Part shown: positions 35,524-49,250 of the stretch, in pieces
Position numbering within the stretch: position 1 is the first letter of the stretch
How the letters are laid out: each line of letters opens with the position of its first letter
Assembly (NCBI GenBank): GCA_000729835.1
Contig: JFHB01000038.1
Coordinates: 144,884 to 208,883, forward strand
Reading direction: 5' to 3'
Length of the DNA: 64,000 bases
Source of the DNA: Atkinsonella hypoxylon
Taxonomy: Eukaryota; Ascomycota; Sordariomycetes; Hypocreales; Clavicipitaceae
Made by a program: the position numbers and the translations under genes
The notes under the pieces: generated by a model
What the model was told of the DNA's origin: nothing
What the model saw: only the letters and a program-made list of their open reading frames with translations
Databases searched by the model: none

Positions 35524-38500
35524 AAAATAGAGGCTTTACTAGAGAATTATTCTAATTAAAGCGCATTATATAATTAAAAGGTTTTTTATAGAGATCCTAA
35601 AAGAAAGAAAGAAAAGCTACTAAGCATTAAAGATAGAAGAGCACTTTAGCTTAAATATTACTAATATAAGAAAGAAGGAAATTATAGAGATAAAAGCTTT
35701 ATATTATAAGGGATTATTTAATTAAGAAAGAAAGAAAATTTCTATAGCTTTTTTAAGCTAAGAAGAGCTAAGCTTAGTTAAAGATAATTGCTATATTATA
35801 AATACTAGCTAGCCTATTTAACCTCTATTTTACCCTTAGCTAAGATAGCCTTAATACAGTAAAAAGGAAGTTTTTAGGTTCTTTAAACGTTATAATTATT
35901 TAATTATAGAGAAAAATTTCTCTTTTATTCTTATCTTAGTAGTTATCTTTATATTTACTATTATTAGTAATTAAGTTCTTAGCCTCTATATTTTAGCGTT
36001 AAGAGCTTATATAACTATAGAAGTAGAAGGTAAGAGCATTAAAAGTATAGCTAATATAAAGAATTATATATATTATACTCTTTCTATTAAGTAAGATTAA
36101 TTGTTCCTTTTACACCTACCTTCTATATTAAGCTATTTTACTAGTTATTTATATAAGTTTAGTATTCTATATTCCTTAAAGAAAAGTATAAGCTTTATAT
36201 CTAAAGTAGCTAACACTAGCTCTAGTTAATCTAGTAAATTTTCTAAAAAAGTTATTTTAAAACCTAAGATTATAATAGAATTAAATACTTAAGATAAAAA
36301 GGCTAGTACTAGTAGCGCTATAGCTATACCTTATAAGGCTCTTACTAAAGCTATAGGTAAAGCTATTAAAAAGCAGTAAGCTTAAGCTACCTTTAATAAG
36401 AAGTTTAATATATACTAATTTAAAGAAGAGAATATTCTTAATTACTTAACTAGCTTTAAGCTAAAAATAGAGACCTTATTTATTCTAAAGAAAAACTAAT
36501 AAAAAATATTTATTTATTATATTAATCTATTAATCTATAAGTATATAAAGGTTATTTATACCTTATATAATTAAAAAGAAGCTAAAAAGTAGCTTTTACT
36601 TTAGTATAAAGCTACTTCTTAGGATTAAAAGAAGTAAGCTAATAAAAAGCTTAAAGACTTAAAGAGAAACTATTTAAAAACTATAAAAGACACTCTCTAT
36701 TAGCTTTAAGAGTATTAAGCTGCTATAATTAGCGCTAAGCTCTATATATAGTGTAGTATAACCTCTTAGTTTAATTATATTTATAAGGCCTTACTAAATA
36801 CTATACTTACTAGCTTTATAGATTAAATAAAAGTTACTAGAGCTAAGTTTATTATAATACTCTATAGAGAGTTATTAGAGTAGCTTAGCTAGTATATATA
36901 AGCTAAGATAGAGCTAAAAGACTATAATTCTAGACTTTATAATAATAGAAGAAACTACCTTTATATACCTTTAAGCAGAAGAAGTCTTAAGTATTATAGT
37001 ATAAGTAATTTTAGTTATAAAGCTAAGGAAATTGTATAGCTTATTTTAGAAGTAAAAGATTAAATAAATAATTTAACCTAGAAGTTTAAAGATATAAAGA
37101 TTATACTTATAAAGTAAGTAATTTTAAAGATAAATATTATAAAGCTTTTTAAAAAGAAATTTAGGAAAAAGAAGAAGAAAAGGCAGAATATATATATTAA
37201 CGCTATTAATATATATAATAATGCCTAAAGCTTTAGAACCTATATAACTAGAAGCTGTATAAAGCAGTATTACTACTATTACTGCAGTAAGGAAGGTTAT
37301 TATATAGATTAATACTAGTTTCACTAGTATAATAATAAGATTAGCTTTATAAAGTATAATTAAAGAGTAAGTATCTTAACAGTAGAATTAAATAATTTAG
37401 TACTATTTATTCTTATATAAAGCTTCTTTAGTATAGAAAGTTATCTTTATAGGCTTATAGTGTTTTAGGTTAATTGCTTTAACTACTATATTATAAAATA
37501 GTATTATCTTTAAGTTAAGGAATTTAGTAGAAAAACATTAAACTATTAAAAGCCTAGTAAGAAAAAGAGAGAGATATTAGATTAAATCTTTAATAAGATT
37601 AATATTTCTAATTATTACTTAATATATATTCTACTAAAAGCTATTCTTAAGAGGGACTTTACTAATAGTACTATAGTAACTTTAATGTTTAAGATAAAGG
37701 AATATAAACCTAAAAGAACTCTTTATATACTAATTAAGAAGAGAATTATAGCCTAGCCCTTTAAAGTCTATACTATAAAGATATAACGCTTTATTAAGTA
37801 AGAAGAAGCTTTAAAAAACTAGGCAAAAAAAAAGAAAAGAAAGCTAAGGAAGATAGCTCTATAGATATAAAAGTATAGCTTTTTATATAATTATTTAAAG
37901 ATATTTTTTAGAAAAAGATTAAAGTTAGCTTATAAGACCTATACTAACTAATGCTTATACTTATAGAAGCAATAGAGAATAAATACTTAATGTAAGTAAA
38001 TAGTATTAATAAAGTCTATTATATTAATAAGATAAGTGCTAAAGTTATACCTCTATATTTTATCTTAAGGAAGAGGTAAAGAGTTAAGGAGTAGGAAGAT
38101 TAATTAATTAATATTATTAAAATAATATCTACTATAGTTAAAGAGGCAATAGAAGATAATAAGGAAGATATTACTAATAAATATATAAAACAGCTGCTTA
38201 ATAGTATCTAGAAGGATTTATAGAATATTATATAAGAATATATAGAAAATTATATTAAAGAGAAGAAGTTTATTATAAACCTATAGGTAAATACGCTTTA
38301 TATTAAAGGATTAAATAGTATTTTAAAGCTAAAAGCAATTATAAGCTATTTATAGAACTTACTTTACCTTTAAGTATAACTTAAAAGCCTAAACTCTTTA
38401 CTTATTAATAGTCTTATAGATTATAGTTTATAGAGGAATATTATTACTAAAGACCTTATTAAAGAGCTTAATTTAAAAATAACTCTAATAAAGTAAGAGA

Positions 38501-41500
38501 CTACTACTATATCTTTTATATTATATAAGCTTATAATATTAAGAGAGATAATAATAAAGCTATACCTTAGAAACGTTTAAATACTAATTTACTTTTATAT
38601 TGCACTAAAGTCTTTATATATATAATTAATCCTTAAAATGCCTTTTATATATATAGCTAAAGTTACCTTTAAGTATAGTAATAAAGGAGGTAAGCTTCTC
38701 TTAAAGTGCTATTTTAGTAATATTATATTAGTCTTAAGGGTTACTAGAAGTATTAAATAGAAGACTATAATAGATAAAGCAATAGCTACTAGTGTTAATT
38801 TAATCTTAATTAATAAGTTATTTAAGGATTTAGTCTATAATTAAATAGTTAAAGAGAGTCTTAAAGCTAAGTTAAATAACAATAAAGAGCTAGTGCCTAT
38901 AATAGAGAATAAAGGTATAGCTATTACTAACCTTATAATAAAGTAAATAGCTAACTAGTATAAAAGCTAACTTAAAGAGGCTATAAAGGAGATTTAGCCC
39001 TTAAGGCAATTATAACTAATTAATCTAAAGGTAAATACACTATATAAGTAAAAAGCTAATAAGATTCTACTAAAAGATAATATTCCTTTAAATAGATCTA
39101 CACCTAATAGAGACTCTAAGTAGAAATAGAAGAAGTAGAAAAAGGCAAAAGTATACTTAAATAAATTAAGAAAATACACTAAATATATTATAGAAAGATT
39201 TAGTAAAAAACCCTAAGAATTCTAAATAATAAAAGAGCGCTTAGATTAAATAGTTAAATAAGTGTAAAAATATTTAATAGTAGAAGAAGTTAATGTTTTT
39301 AAGGAAATTCTCTATAACTAATAGGTAGTATTAGTGTAGAACTTATTAGAGTATAGAAAGATTAATTCTTTAGTTATACTACCTTAAGTTATCTATACTA
39401 TTGCTTATAGAGCTTAGAAAGTAAAGTTAATACTAATATCTATTAGCTTATAAAGAAGACTAGTTAATTTATTAAAAAAGAAGCTTTAGTATAGGTTATT
39501 AGAAAAAAGCTATAAATCTTATAGAAACCCTTACTTTTTAGTAATAAAGAAGAATAAAGAGATATAGCTAGTGCTGTTTATAACAGCTTATAATAAGATT
39601 ACAATATAGAATGTCTATATTCTAGAAGAAGTAAAGGCTTTTAGTAAAGAATTTAGGATATATAAGATACTTTTAGTTATTAATTTACTATTAGACTATA
39701 ACTAGGTACTACTTATAGAGAAAAGCAAAGACTTAATAACAATTTTAACAGCAATAGAGCTTCTATAGCTTTATATACTTCCTTAAAGAGTAACTAACTC
39801 TATTACTTAATTTATTTAAATAGTAAAGAGAATTCTTTTTAACCTAATTCCTTATACTTATAAGCCTTTCTTAGATAATATTACAGTAAAAGGCTTTACT
39901 ACTACTTATAATAGAGAGAAAGTATTGCCTAATGTATAAAGATATATTATAGAACATTTAATTAGCATTAATAAAGTTCTTATTAATATTAAGCTAGCTA
40001 GTTACACTATATTTACTGTAAAATTAAAGCTATACTAGAAGACTATAGAGATTATTAAATTTATATATAGTATTAATAGAAGAAAACCTTTAGAAGTAAA
40101 AGTAATAAAGATTCTAGAGTAAATAGAGTATAAGAATATTTTTAAGGTTAGATTCTTTCTTAAGCTTATAGGCTATTATTATATCTAGGTATAGTATTAC
40201 TCTATAAAAGCTAAGCCTCTTATAATTTTACTTAAGAAAAGTACTAAGTAGACTTAAGGACTAAACTAAAAGAACGCTATAGAGGTTCTTAAGTATATAA
40301 TAATAACTACACTAGTTCTTATAACAATTAATCTTAGCTTAAGCACTAAAGAAATTATATTAATAGTTAATATAAGCTTAAAAGGATAAAGAGCAGTTTT
40401 AATGTAAATTATTAATAGATAATAACACTCTATACAATATAAAAGTAGATATTAGAGCGATTTAGAAATTAAGTATAATAGAATAAAGTAGAAATATAGA
40501 GCTATTATCTATATATTAAAAAGGCTATAAATTTATCTCTATAGAGTTCTTTTTACTCTAAAGACTAATTCTTAGGTACTTATATATTAGCTTAATAGCG
40601 CTATTAATAACGTTCTAGGCGCACTTATTATACAATAGATTAGTTATATTATACTGTTTAATTTTATAGCTAGGTATATTCTAGGAGAAAAGAATAAAAT
40701 AGCTAATACTTTATTATATAAAGAAGGTAGGCCTTTTAATGCATTAGATTAAGCAGCTAAAGAGAACATTAAAGATTTTATTAACCTATAGCTTAACGTT
40801 AATAAGATCTAGCTATACAATAAAGTATACTATACTTCTAGAACTTAATAAATTATAGATTTCCTTTTAATATTATAAAGACTATTTAATTTAAATAAGA
40901 GTAAGTATAAGTAACTTTATATAAGTGCTAAGTAATACTTCTTAGATAAAGGCCTATTGTAGAAGAGACTAACTAGTATAATAAAGGGTTCTACTTTAGT
41001 TATTAAAGACCTAATATAATAGAAGAAGATTGTTAAGGCTTTATATAAGTAAATAGATTATAAAGGTATAGAAGTTATATTTTAAGTAGCTAGAATTAAG
41101 TACTTTTAGAAAGAACTCTAGAATATAGTTTAAGTAATAATTTCTTATTATAAGGTATACTAAAAGTTTACTCCTTAGAGGCCTAAAGAATTAATAATAC
41201 TAGTAGCTTTAAGTAACTTAATAAGTAAAATATATATTAACACTTAATATATACTACTTAATTATAGTTTTAAGTACCTTTTAGAAGCAAAATATAACCT
41301 TATTAAATAGATAGAAGTGCACTTTATATAGTATACTAATATTGCAGCTATTTAGAAGTTCTTAATAAAACTAATTATATAATTTAGAGTCTTTTAATTT
41401 CTAGTTTTTAATAGAGAGCTAGAAATATATAGAAATCTTAAAAAAGCAGTTAAAGCTATTAAGATTAAAGGGATTAAGATATTAGTGTATAATCTAAAAG

Positions 41501-42250
41501 CTAATTTACCTATTAAAGCTAGTTATTAAACGCTTATATCTACCCTTTTAAAGATAGAAAGTTCTAATAGAAAGTAGTTTAAATTACTAAATAAAGCACA
41601 ATTAGTAAACTATATAGCTGTATAAGCGTTATATAGTAAATCTACTTTCTACTTAATTTATAGTTAAAAGCTTATTCTTCCTTTAGAAGTTAAATTTTCT
41701 ACTTAAAGGTTAATTAATTAGTTAGAAGTTATAATAATATAGAATCTCTTTAAAGTAAGAGTTAAAATACTAAAACAAAAGGAAGTAGATATCTAGAAGG
41801 CTTATATAAAAGTCTTTATATTTAGGTAATACTTAGCTAATTAAATAAACTAAAACTAAAAGGTATTATTATAAAAGGAGAAAGATTAATTAGTTCTAAG
41901 AGATCTAGTTCTTATATATAATATATAAAGAGTTATAGATATATTAATAAAGAAGAAGTTAGCAATATAATAGAATAGTTCTTTTAAAGTGTATAGCTAA
42001 GTAAAAGTTACTAGTGCCTACTGTTTAAAGACTCTAGATAGTATAGTGCTTAATAAGACTATTTCTAGGGATTATATTAAGAAGTTTAGGCTTAATCTAG
42101 AGAGATAGTAGACTTCTACTACTAATAAATAGCTCTATACTCTACAATATACTGCTTAGTATATTAAAGATACTAGTAACTTTAAGTAAGATACTAATAA
42201 TTTATAACCTACTAATGCCTAGTATAATATATTAGATTAAATAGTTTCTA
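35524..42250 (+). pseudogene. Gypsy-C gag-pol relic
   Basis: Gag lies at about 36000-37320 and ends in a zinc-knuckle relic at about 37268-37300 (CSKEGYYID, with neighbouring Cys and His codons changed to Tyr). Reverse transcriptase is clear at about 39500-39900: SYRNPYFLVIKKNKE, then the YTYKPFLDN segment at about 39850-39880 where F(I/L)DD is expected, so Asp became Asn. RNase H lies at about 40320-40740, ending in the HIPGKxNxVADxLSR-like ARYILGEKNKIANTLL. Integrase lies at about 41230-42110 and includes the FxVxDNGPE-like block as FLVFNRELEIY and KANLPIKASYQTL where NSQANG..ER is usual. The frames are broken by many TAA/TAG codons, mainly at Gln and Trp positions. The clade appears different from Gypsy-B, with no chromodomain-like end seen. 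Confidence 0.85.
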
Positions 42251-42556
42251 AGAACTATATATTATATTTATACTAAAAAAAGGATTTTAAGGATAATAAC
42301 GCTAAAGTAAACCTTTTACTATAACATTATCTAAAGTATATAATAGAAGTTTATCTACTAATAATACCTAAAGAAGAGCGTAGAAGCTATAAGGAGATTA
42401 ATAATATTATTTAATCTTAGTAATTTACCTATAACTTTACTAAGATATATAACTTATTATAGCTTTTACAAAAGCTAATGCTATAGTCTCTATATCTTTA
42501 GCTTTAAGGAGAAAGAAGATTAAGTTTATTTATTTATATATTTAAGACTAACTAAG

Positions 42557-45500
42557 ATTTAATAATAGTATATTAAGATTATTTAAAGATTTAAAGCTAA
42601 TTAGAATTAAGACTATAAACCTAGATTAAATAGAATATATAAAAAGTTTTTAAAAACTACTAAAAATAAGTATAGTTCTATTCTATTTTAACTAAAGAAG
42701 CTGCTTAGCTTTTACCCTTTTTCTGTTTTTTTTTATCTTTTAACTTAGGTAATTTATACTTAATCTTTTAGCGAAATTCTAGTAGTTTTAATGTCTAAAG
42801 GAAAGGGTAAGGAATATTAACTGCTATAAAGGGAGAAAGATCCTTATAAAGGACCTTCTAGAGCCTTAAAAGAATAAATAGTTAATCTACCTAGTCTTTA
42901 CCCTAGAACATTATAAAAGAAGCATTATAGTAAATCTAGCTATAGTTACTATAACCTTTTGTAAATTACTACTTATAGCTTACAGCAGTAGAGCTACTCT
43001 AGACGTAATTACTGTATAAGCTGCTATAGATATCCTTAAGAGAGGTATAGCTATAAAATAGGAAGTAGATATATTCTCTAAATAAGGTAACTATTTAAAG
43101 ATATATATTAGTGCAATAAGAGCAAAATATACTGTTCTCTTTACTAAAGAATAAGATTAAAAGAGCTTTATAGCGCTCTTAATAATTAGTAAGTGTATAA
43201 TAGAAATATCTATAAGAATAAGCTATCTTAGTTAGAATAAAGATAAAGTTCTTAATATCTAATTCTAGCGCAACCTTATATAAAAGAGAGCCTTCTCTTA
43301 TAGTGCTATTAATAAACTAAGCCTTAAGATTCTAATTGCAAAAGAATTTAATAGCTCTTAGAGGTACATTAGGCATAGAACTCTATTAAAAAGCAACTTT
43401 AGTGTATATTAAGTATCTACTAGCACTAATATTATTGCCTCTATAGACTTAAAGCTTAAAGGTAAATTTATACTAAAGAGGTAAGGTTTATTAGTATAAT
43501 AAGAGAATAAAAGTGTAATTAAAAGCTTTTTTATAAAAGACTTACTATATTAATAAGCGTTATTAAAGAAAAGATATCTATTTAGCTATTTTAAGAGAGA
43601 GTAACCTAATAAGAGAGAGCAGTAAAAGGGATTCTTTTATTAATAATATTCTATATATTTATAAGATTCTTACGGTTTTAAGGAAGCTTTTTAGCTATAA
43701 TTAAATAATTAAAGGTGCTAATAAAGATAATAAGAAAGAGGCTATATAAGAAGGTAGTTATAAGAAGAAAAAAGGAAGATAAATGTAATTAGTTAGAGAG
43801 AATATTATAAATTACTTAATAAGTTTGCAGCTGTTAAAGTCTTAGTATATATTTACTGTTAGCCTCTACTAAATTATAATAATTATAGACAGCTATTAAC
43901 TAAGGATTTATTAAGATAATACTAGCTATAATATAGCCTATATTTCTACTCTTTTTCTCTCTTTATTTCTTTATTCTTATAATATTTTTATTATAAGTAT
44001 CTACCTAAGCTTTTTTTTTACCTTTAATTTTTTAAAAGCTATTTAATCTTTACTACTAAAATAGAAAATAAATACTAAGAATCTATTTCTAAGACTAGCT
44101 TTAGAGTTATATATAAGGGATAAATATATTACTTTAAAACGTTAAGGAACCTACTAATATACTATATTATAGTGTAAGTCTATAAGCTAGTTAGTAATTT
44201 CTTTTGTATAGAAGAGTAAGATTAAGTAGATTTACCTCTTAAGAAGCTCTATAAGCGCTAGCTGCCTCTCTTTTAGCAACGTTTTAAGTAGCCTCCTTTT
44301 AGCTTACTACTTTATTAGGATTATAATTTAGATAACTTTAGGCTTATAAAGTTAATATAGCCTAGCTAAAGTTTAGTAATTTAGTTTAATTATTTTAATA
44401 ATATTTATAGCTTTCTAATAAAGTTCTTTAAGTAAAAGACTTATTATAAATAGTTAGATTAATTCTAGCTTACTGCTATAGTAAGGATTATTACTTATAG
44501 AATTAAGCGTACAGCAGTTATCTTTAAGGAGTCTTTTATAATTAATATAGAAGAAATAAACTAAAGTAAGATTATAAAACTTATAGGTTAAAAGGTATAT
44601 AGAATTAAAGATAGATTTTAACTTATTTCCTGCTGTTATAATATAAGCTATAACCCTTCTGCCTTATATAACAAAATAAGTAAGTAAAGACTTATTACTA
44701 GCTTTCTCTTCTTTAATAACTACTAGACTTATTTTATCTTTAATTGCTTAAAGGGATACTATTATTACTTTAATATAGAACCTAAAGGTAGAATTAAAAG
44801 GTTTAAAGCTATAGTCTATAGTTAGGTATAAACTTTATAGCTTCTTTAGTATTTATACCTATTCTAGGCAATTTTAGTACTATATTATAAGCAGAAGAGC
44901 AACTAGAAATATAGATATACCTATTTATCCTTCTTAATATAAACGCTTTATTATTTAGTTAGGTATCTTCTAATTAATCTTATTAGCAACAGCTTATACA
45001 ATATACCTTACACTTAATATAGTAACTATAGAATTACTTAAACATTAAGGAATAAATTTAAACTGCACCTTTATAACTAGGTTATAACTAATAACTCTAT
45101 TAATTAGTCTTATAACTACTGTAAAGGTACTAATAGAGTTATAATAGTTCTACGCATAATAGCAGTAAATAAGCTTAGTTTTATAAATAGGTATATAGTT
45201 ATTAAAAAAGCTAAAACTATAGGCTTTAACCTTAGCTACCTCTAGGAAAATACTATAAAGCGTTTTATCTTAAGATATTACTTATAGATAACTAGTAGTA
45301 GAATTCCTGTTCTAAAGGAGCTTAATGCCTAGAAATTTACCTTAAGTAATTATAATTAAGTAATTAAATAGTTAATAGAAGTTAATAGATAAATACTTAT
45401 ATAACTTTAGAAGAATTAGTTTATTACTGCTGTTTAGTTTAATAGCAATTCTATTATCTATAATAGAACTATTAAAGCAGTAATAACAGTAAGGGAATAG

Positions 45501-45830
45501 CGTTTATATTTTCTAATATAGATAAGTAAGCCTAGCTAGGCTCTTATATATTATAAGCTGCTCTCTTTTATATAAAAGAAGTCTTTAATTGTAACGTTTA
45601 AGGTGCTACTATAGCCTACAACTAATTTATAAAGCCCTTTATTATTACTACTACTAAATAATTTAGAGGTTTCTGCTAGAATTTCTAGTATACTATAAGA
45701 TCTTACGTAAAAAGATTAAATAGAATCTTACAGTAAGAACTAGCTTCTGCAATAATTATAGAACTTAAAGTATTAGCTGCTGTTTTTACGTTTTATAGAG
45801 CTATTAGCGCAGAAGTAGAAATCTAGGTAA
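42557..45830 (+). repeat. D repeat copy 2 (about 3.3 kb), inside Gypsy-C
   Basis: It matches in reverse complement the pieces 33808-35044, 46775-48555 and 49251-49510. The left edge is close to 42557 (TTAATAATAG); the right edge is at or beyond 45825 and cannot be fixed because the partner copy is truncated there. Coding text is visible in patches, for example around 42975-43200, but I cannot assign it. It may be an unclassified transposon nested in Gypsy-C, or a normal 3' extension of that element with an extra gene. Confidence 0.6.
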
Positions 45831-46293
45831 AGGAATAAAGAGATTATAAGAGCAGTAAAATAAGCGCTTAGAGCTAGAGAATACTATACTATAAAGGATT
45901 AAATAGAAGCGTTAGCTTAAAGATATATTGCTAAACAACCTATAATAGCCTATAATTCTATTACTAATATAAACCTTAGTATTATACTGCTAGCTCTCTT
46001 CTATTCTAGCGCTTAGTAAGAGATAATTAAGGTAAATAAAAGACACTATTTAATTATATCTAAAGCAACTAAATAAAGTGTAAATTGCTAAAAAAGAGTT
46101 GCTTATTGTAAAGGAAAGCGCCTAGCTGTAAGGACACTATTACTAGTAAGAGAGACACTACTATATACGCTAAAGACGCTAAAGCTATTATAAGAGATAA
46201 AGGGATTAGGACTTTAGGATTAAGGGAATTAGCTAGAGAGTTAAGTTACTTATAAGTCTTACTTTATAAGCTTATTTATAACTAGGGAGGTAT
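45831..46293 (+). other. Gypsy-C 3' internal end before its LTR
   Basis: About 460 bp with no recognisable domain, between the D segment and the 3' LTR. The last bases before the LTR (AACTAGGGAGGTAT) include a short purine run that may be what is left of the polypurine tract. Confidence 0.45.
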
Positions 46294-46772
46294 TATGTTG
46301 CAGTAGAGTTACCCCCTTATGCTCTTATATTAGCTTTATAAGGGATACTATATATAGATTTTTCTCTATAAGAGTGTGCATTGCCTAGACATTTAGATAG
46401 TTTAAGTAAGCGCATAAGCAGCTTCTGCTAATTCTTTTTAGGCTTTTGCTCTTTTAATTAATTAATATCTTTTAGCCTACTTTAATTTACAACACTTAAC
46501 GCTTAAGAAATATTGCTTTACTAATACTAACACTTTCCTTAACTCTTTAATACATTTAGCTCCTTTTACGTATATATAGCTTCTAAGCTGCAATTAATAT
46601 TTTATTTCTACCTTTTCTAACTATTTAATCTTCTTACCTGCTATTGCTTAATAGCATACACTAATAAATATCTCGCTCTCTGCCGATCCTCTTCGATCTT
46701 AACGTGCACTATATTGTTACCCGCTTTGGTGTAGGCTGCATGGTCATTTGGGGGTTTGGTTTTAAGGCGACA
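46294..46772 (+). repeat. 3' LTR of Gypsy-C
   Basis: 479 bp. Its first ~380 bp are AT-rich, but from about 46675 to the end it is almost undamaged (GCCGATCCTCTTCGATC, GTTACCCGCTTTGGTGTAGG, TTTGGGGGTTTGG). A 71-codon open frame starting at 46704 crosses the LTR end and has no coding support. Confidence 0.9.
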
Positions 46773-46774
46773 AA

Positions 46775-48555
46775 ATACCTTTTAACCTATAAGTCTTATA
46801 ATCTTACTTTAGTTTATTTCTTCTACATTAATTATAAAAGACTTCTTAAAGATAACTACTGTATATTTAATTCTATAAGTAATAATTTTTACTATAGCAG
46901 TAAGCTAGAATTAATCTAACTATTTACAATAAGTTTTTTACTTAAAGGATTTAATTAGAAAGCTATAAATGTTATTAAGATAATTAAACTAGATTACTAA
47001 ACTCTAGCTAGGCTATATTAATTCTATAAGCCTAAAGTTATCTAAATTGTAATCCTAATAGAGCAGTAAGCTAAAAGAAAGCTACTTAAAACGTTACTAG
47101 AAGAGAGGTAGCTAGCACTTATAGAGCTTTTTAAGAGATAAATCTACTTAATCTTACTCTTCTATATAAAAGAAATTACTAACTAGCTTATAGACTTACA
47201 CTATAATATAGTATATTAGTAGGTTCCTTAACGTTCTAAAGTAATATATTTATCCCTTATATATAACTCTAAAGTTAGTCTTAGAAATAGGTTCTTAGTA
47301 TTTATTTTCTATTTTAGTAGTAAAGATTAAATAGCTTTTAAAAGATTAAAGGTAAAAAAGAGCTTAAGTAAGTACTTATAATAAAGATATTATAAGAATA
47401 AAGGAATAAAGAGAGAGAGAGAGTAGAAATATAGGCTATATTATAGCTAGTATTATCTTAATAAATCCTTAGTTAATAGCTATCTTTAATTGTTATAATT
47501 TAGTAGAAGCTAACAGTAAATATATACTAAGACTTTAATAGCTATAAACTTATTAAGTAATTTATAACATTCTCTTTAACTAATTATATTTATCTTCCTT
47601 CTTCCTTCTTATAACTACCTTTCTATATAGCCTCTTTCTTATTGTCTTTATTAATATCTTTAATTATTTAATTATAGCTAAAAAGCTTCCTTAAAACTAT
47701 AAAGATTTTATAAATATATAGAATATTATTAGCAAAAGAATCCCTTTTACTGCTCTCTCTTATTAGGTTGCTCTCTCTTAAAATAGTTAAATAGATATTT
47801 TCTCTTTAATAATACTTATTAATATAATAAGTCTTTTGTAAAAAAGCTTTTAATTAGACTTCTATTCTCTTTTTATACTAATAAACCTTATCTTTTTAGT
47901 ATAAATTTACCTTTAAGCTTTAAGTCTATAGAGGTAATAACATTAGTGCTAGTAGATACTTAATATACACTAAAGTTATATTTTAATAGAATTCTATACT
48001 TAATATACCTTTAAGAGCTATTAAATTCTTTTATAATTAAAATCTTAAAGCTTAATTTATTAATAGCACTATAAGAGAAGGCTCTCTTTTATATAAGGTT
48101 ATATTAGAATTAAACGTTAAGAACTTTATCTTTATTTTAACTAAAATAGCTTATTCTTATAGATATTTCTATTATATACTTACTAACTATTAAGAGCGCT
48201 ATAAAGCCCTTTTAATCTTATTCTTTAGTAAAGAAAATAGTATATTTTACTTCTATTGCACTAATATATATCTTTAAATAGTTACCTTATTTAGAGAATA
48301 TATCTACTTCCTATTCTATAGCTACATCTCTCTTAAGGATATCTATAGTAGCTTATACAGCAATTGCGTCTAGAGTAGCTTTACTGCTATAAGCTATAAG
48401 TAGTAATTTACAAAAGGCTACAGTAACTATAGTTAAATTTACTATAACGCTTCTTTTATAACGTTCTAGGGTAAAGACTAAGTAGATTAACTATTTATTC
48501 TTCTAAGGCTCTAGAAGGTTCTTTATAAGGATCTTTTCCCTTTTATAGTAGTTAA
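46775..48555 (-). repeat. D repeat copy 1, middle fragment
   Basis: Continuation of the D copy interrupted by Gypsy-C. It is the reverse complement of about 42830-44590. It is bounded on the right by a solo Copia-A LTR with a target-site duplication and resumes at 49251. No known domain is recognised. Confidence 0.75.
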
Positions 48556-49250
48556 TATTGAAAATAATAGGGATTACAGGACTAAATATCTAAGAGGGTA
48601 GTGGTCTCTTAGATTTAGCACCTGTAATTGCTCCTAGCAATTATCACGTAGTAGAAGCAGCAGCGGCCTAAATTAAGCTGTAGTGTATAGTATAGATTAC
48701 GTAGAGGCAATAGATAACTGTAATAGTAGTATCTTTATATTAAGAGCGCTATAACAAACTTAGTAAGAGTAGAATCTTAAATCTTTCTAGTCCCTTATAG
48801 ACTTACTAACTATATTAGTAGGCTGTAGTCGCTAGAAGGGGCTTATAGGCTACTTTATAATTTCTGCAAAAAGATTTACTATATAAAAACAAAAAAATCG
48901 ACTTACAGCTATATAAATAAGACGCCTATATATATAATTTAATAAATTCTACTAATAATAAGCAACCCTTATAAGCAACTCTATTTAACAATTATATTAT
49001 TAAAAAGCCCTAATTCTTAGCTTTTAAATAGTATACTTCTTAAATTTCTACTATTACTAGTTATAGAGAAAATCGCTGTTAAAGTTAACTATAGGTTAGG
49101 CAACTTTGCCTTAGTCGATTCTAGATGTTTTACATCTAGTAACAGCGATATCTCTACCAAAAATCAACGTAACAAGACCTAGTTAGGGTCACGTGATAGA
49201 GCAACTAGTAGGCATAAAAATAGGCTATACAGGGTAGCTTATTTTCAACA
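48556..49250 (-). repeat. Solo LTR of Copia-A (695 bp) with GTTAA duplication
   Basis: The reversed LTR starts TATTGAAAATA and ends TATTTTCAACA (beginning and end on the + strand). It is flanked on both sides by GTTAA (48551-48555 and 49251-49255), and the D repeat continues across it. It contains two perfect stem-loops of 8 bp with 3-nt loops, at 48625-48643 and 49121-49139. The left outer end of the element (TGTTGAAAATAAGC on the minus strand) is preserved here better than in most copies. Confidence 0.93.

Larger units (their letters stand above)
35045..46774 (+). mobile_element. Ty3/gypsy retrotransposon Gypsy-C (about 11.7 kb with internal D segment)
   Basis: The LTRs are 35045-35523 and 46294-46772, both 479 bp in direct orientation. 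They start T(G/A)TGT(C/T)GC and end GGC(G/A)A(C/T)A. The flanks TATAC (35040-35044) and AATAC (46774-46778) agree in four of five bases, and the D sequence reads continuously across the element once it is removed. Gag with a zinc knuckle, protease, reverse transcriptase, RNase H and integrase follow in gypsy order. The copy also contains a 3.3 kb D segment near its 3' end. Confidence 0.9.

Noticed and set aside
37124..37324. Minus-strand frame of 66 codons (and another at 38994-39179)
   Set aside because: Antisense of Gypsy-C gag, where the + strand shows a zinc-knuckle relic, and of the downstream pol.
46704..46919. 71-codon frame with conserved-looking start
   Set aside because: It begins in the undamaged end of the Gypsy-C LTR and runs into the D repeat, so it spans an insertion junction.
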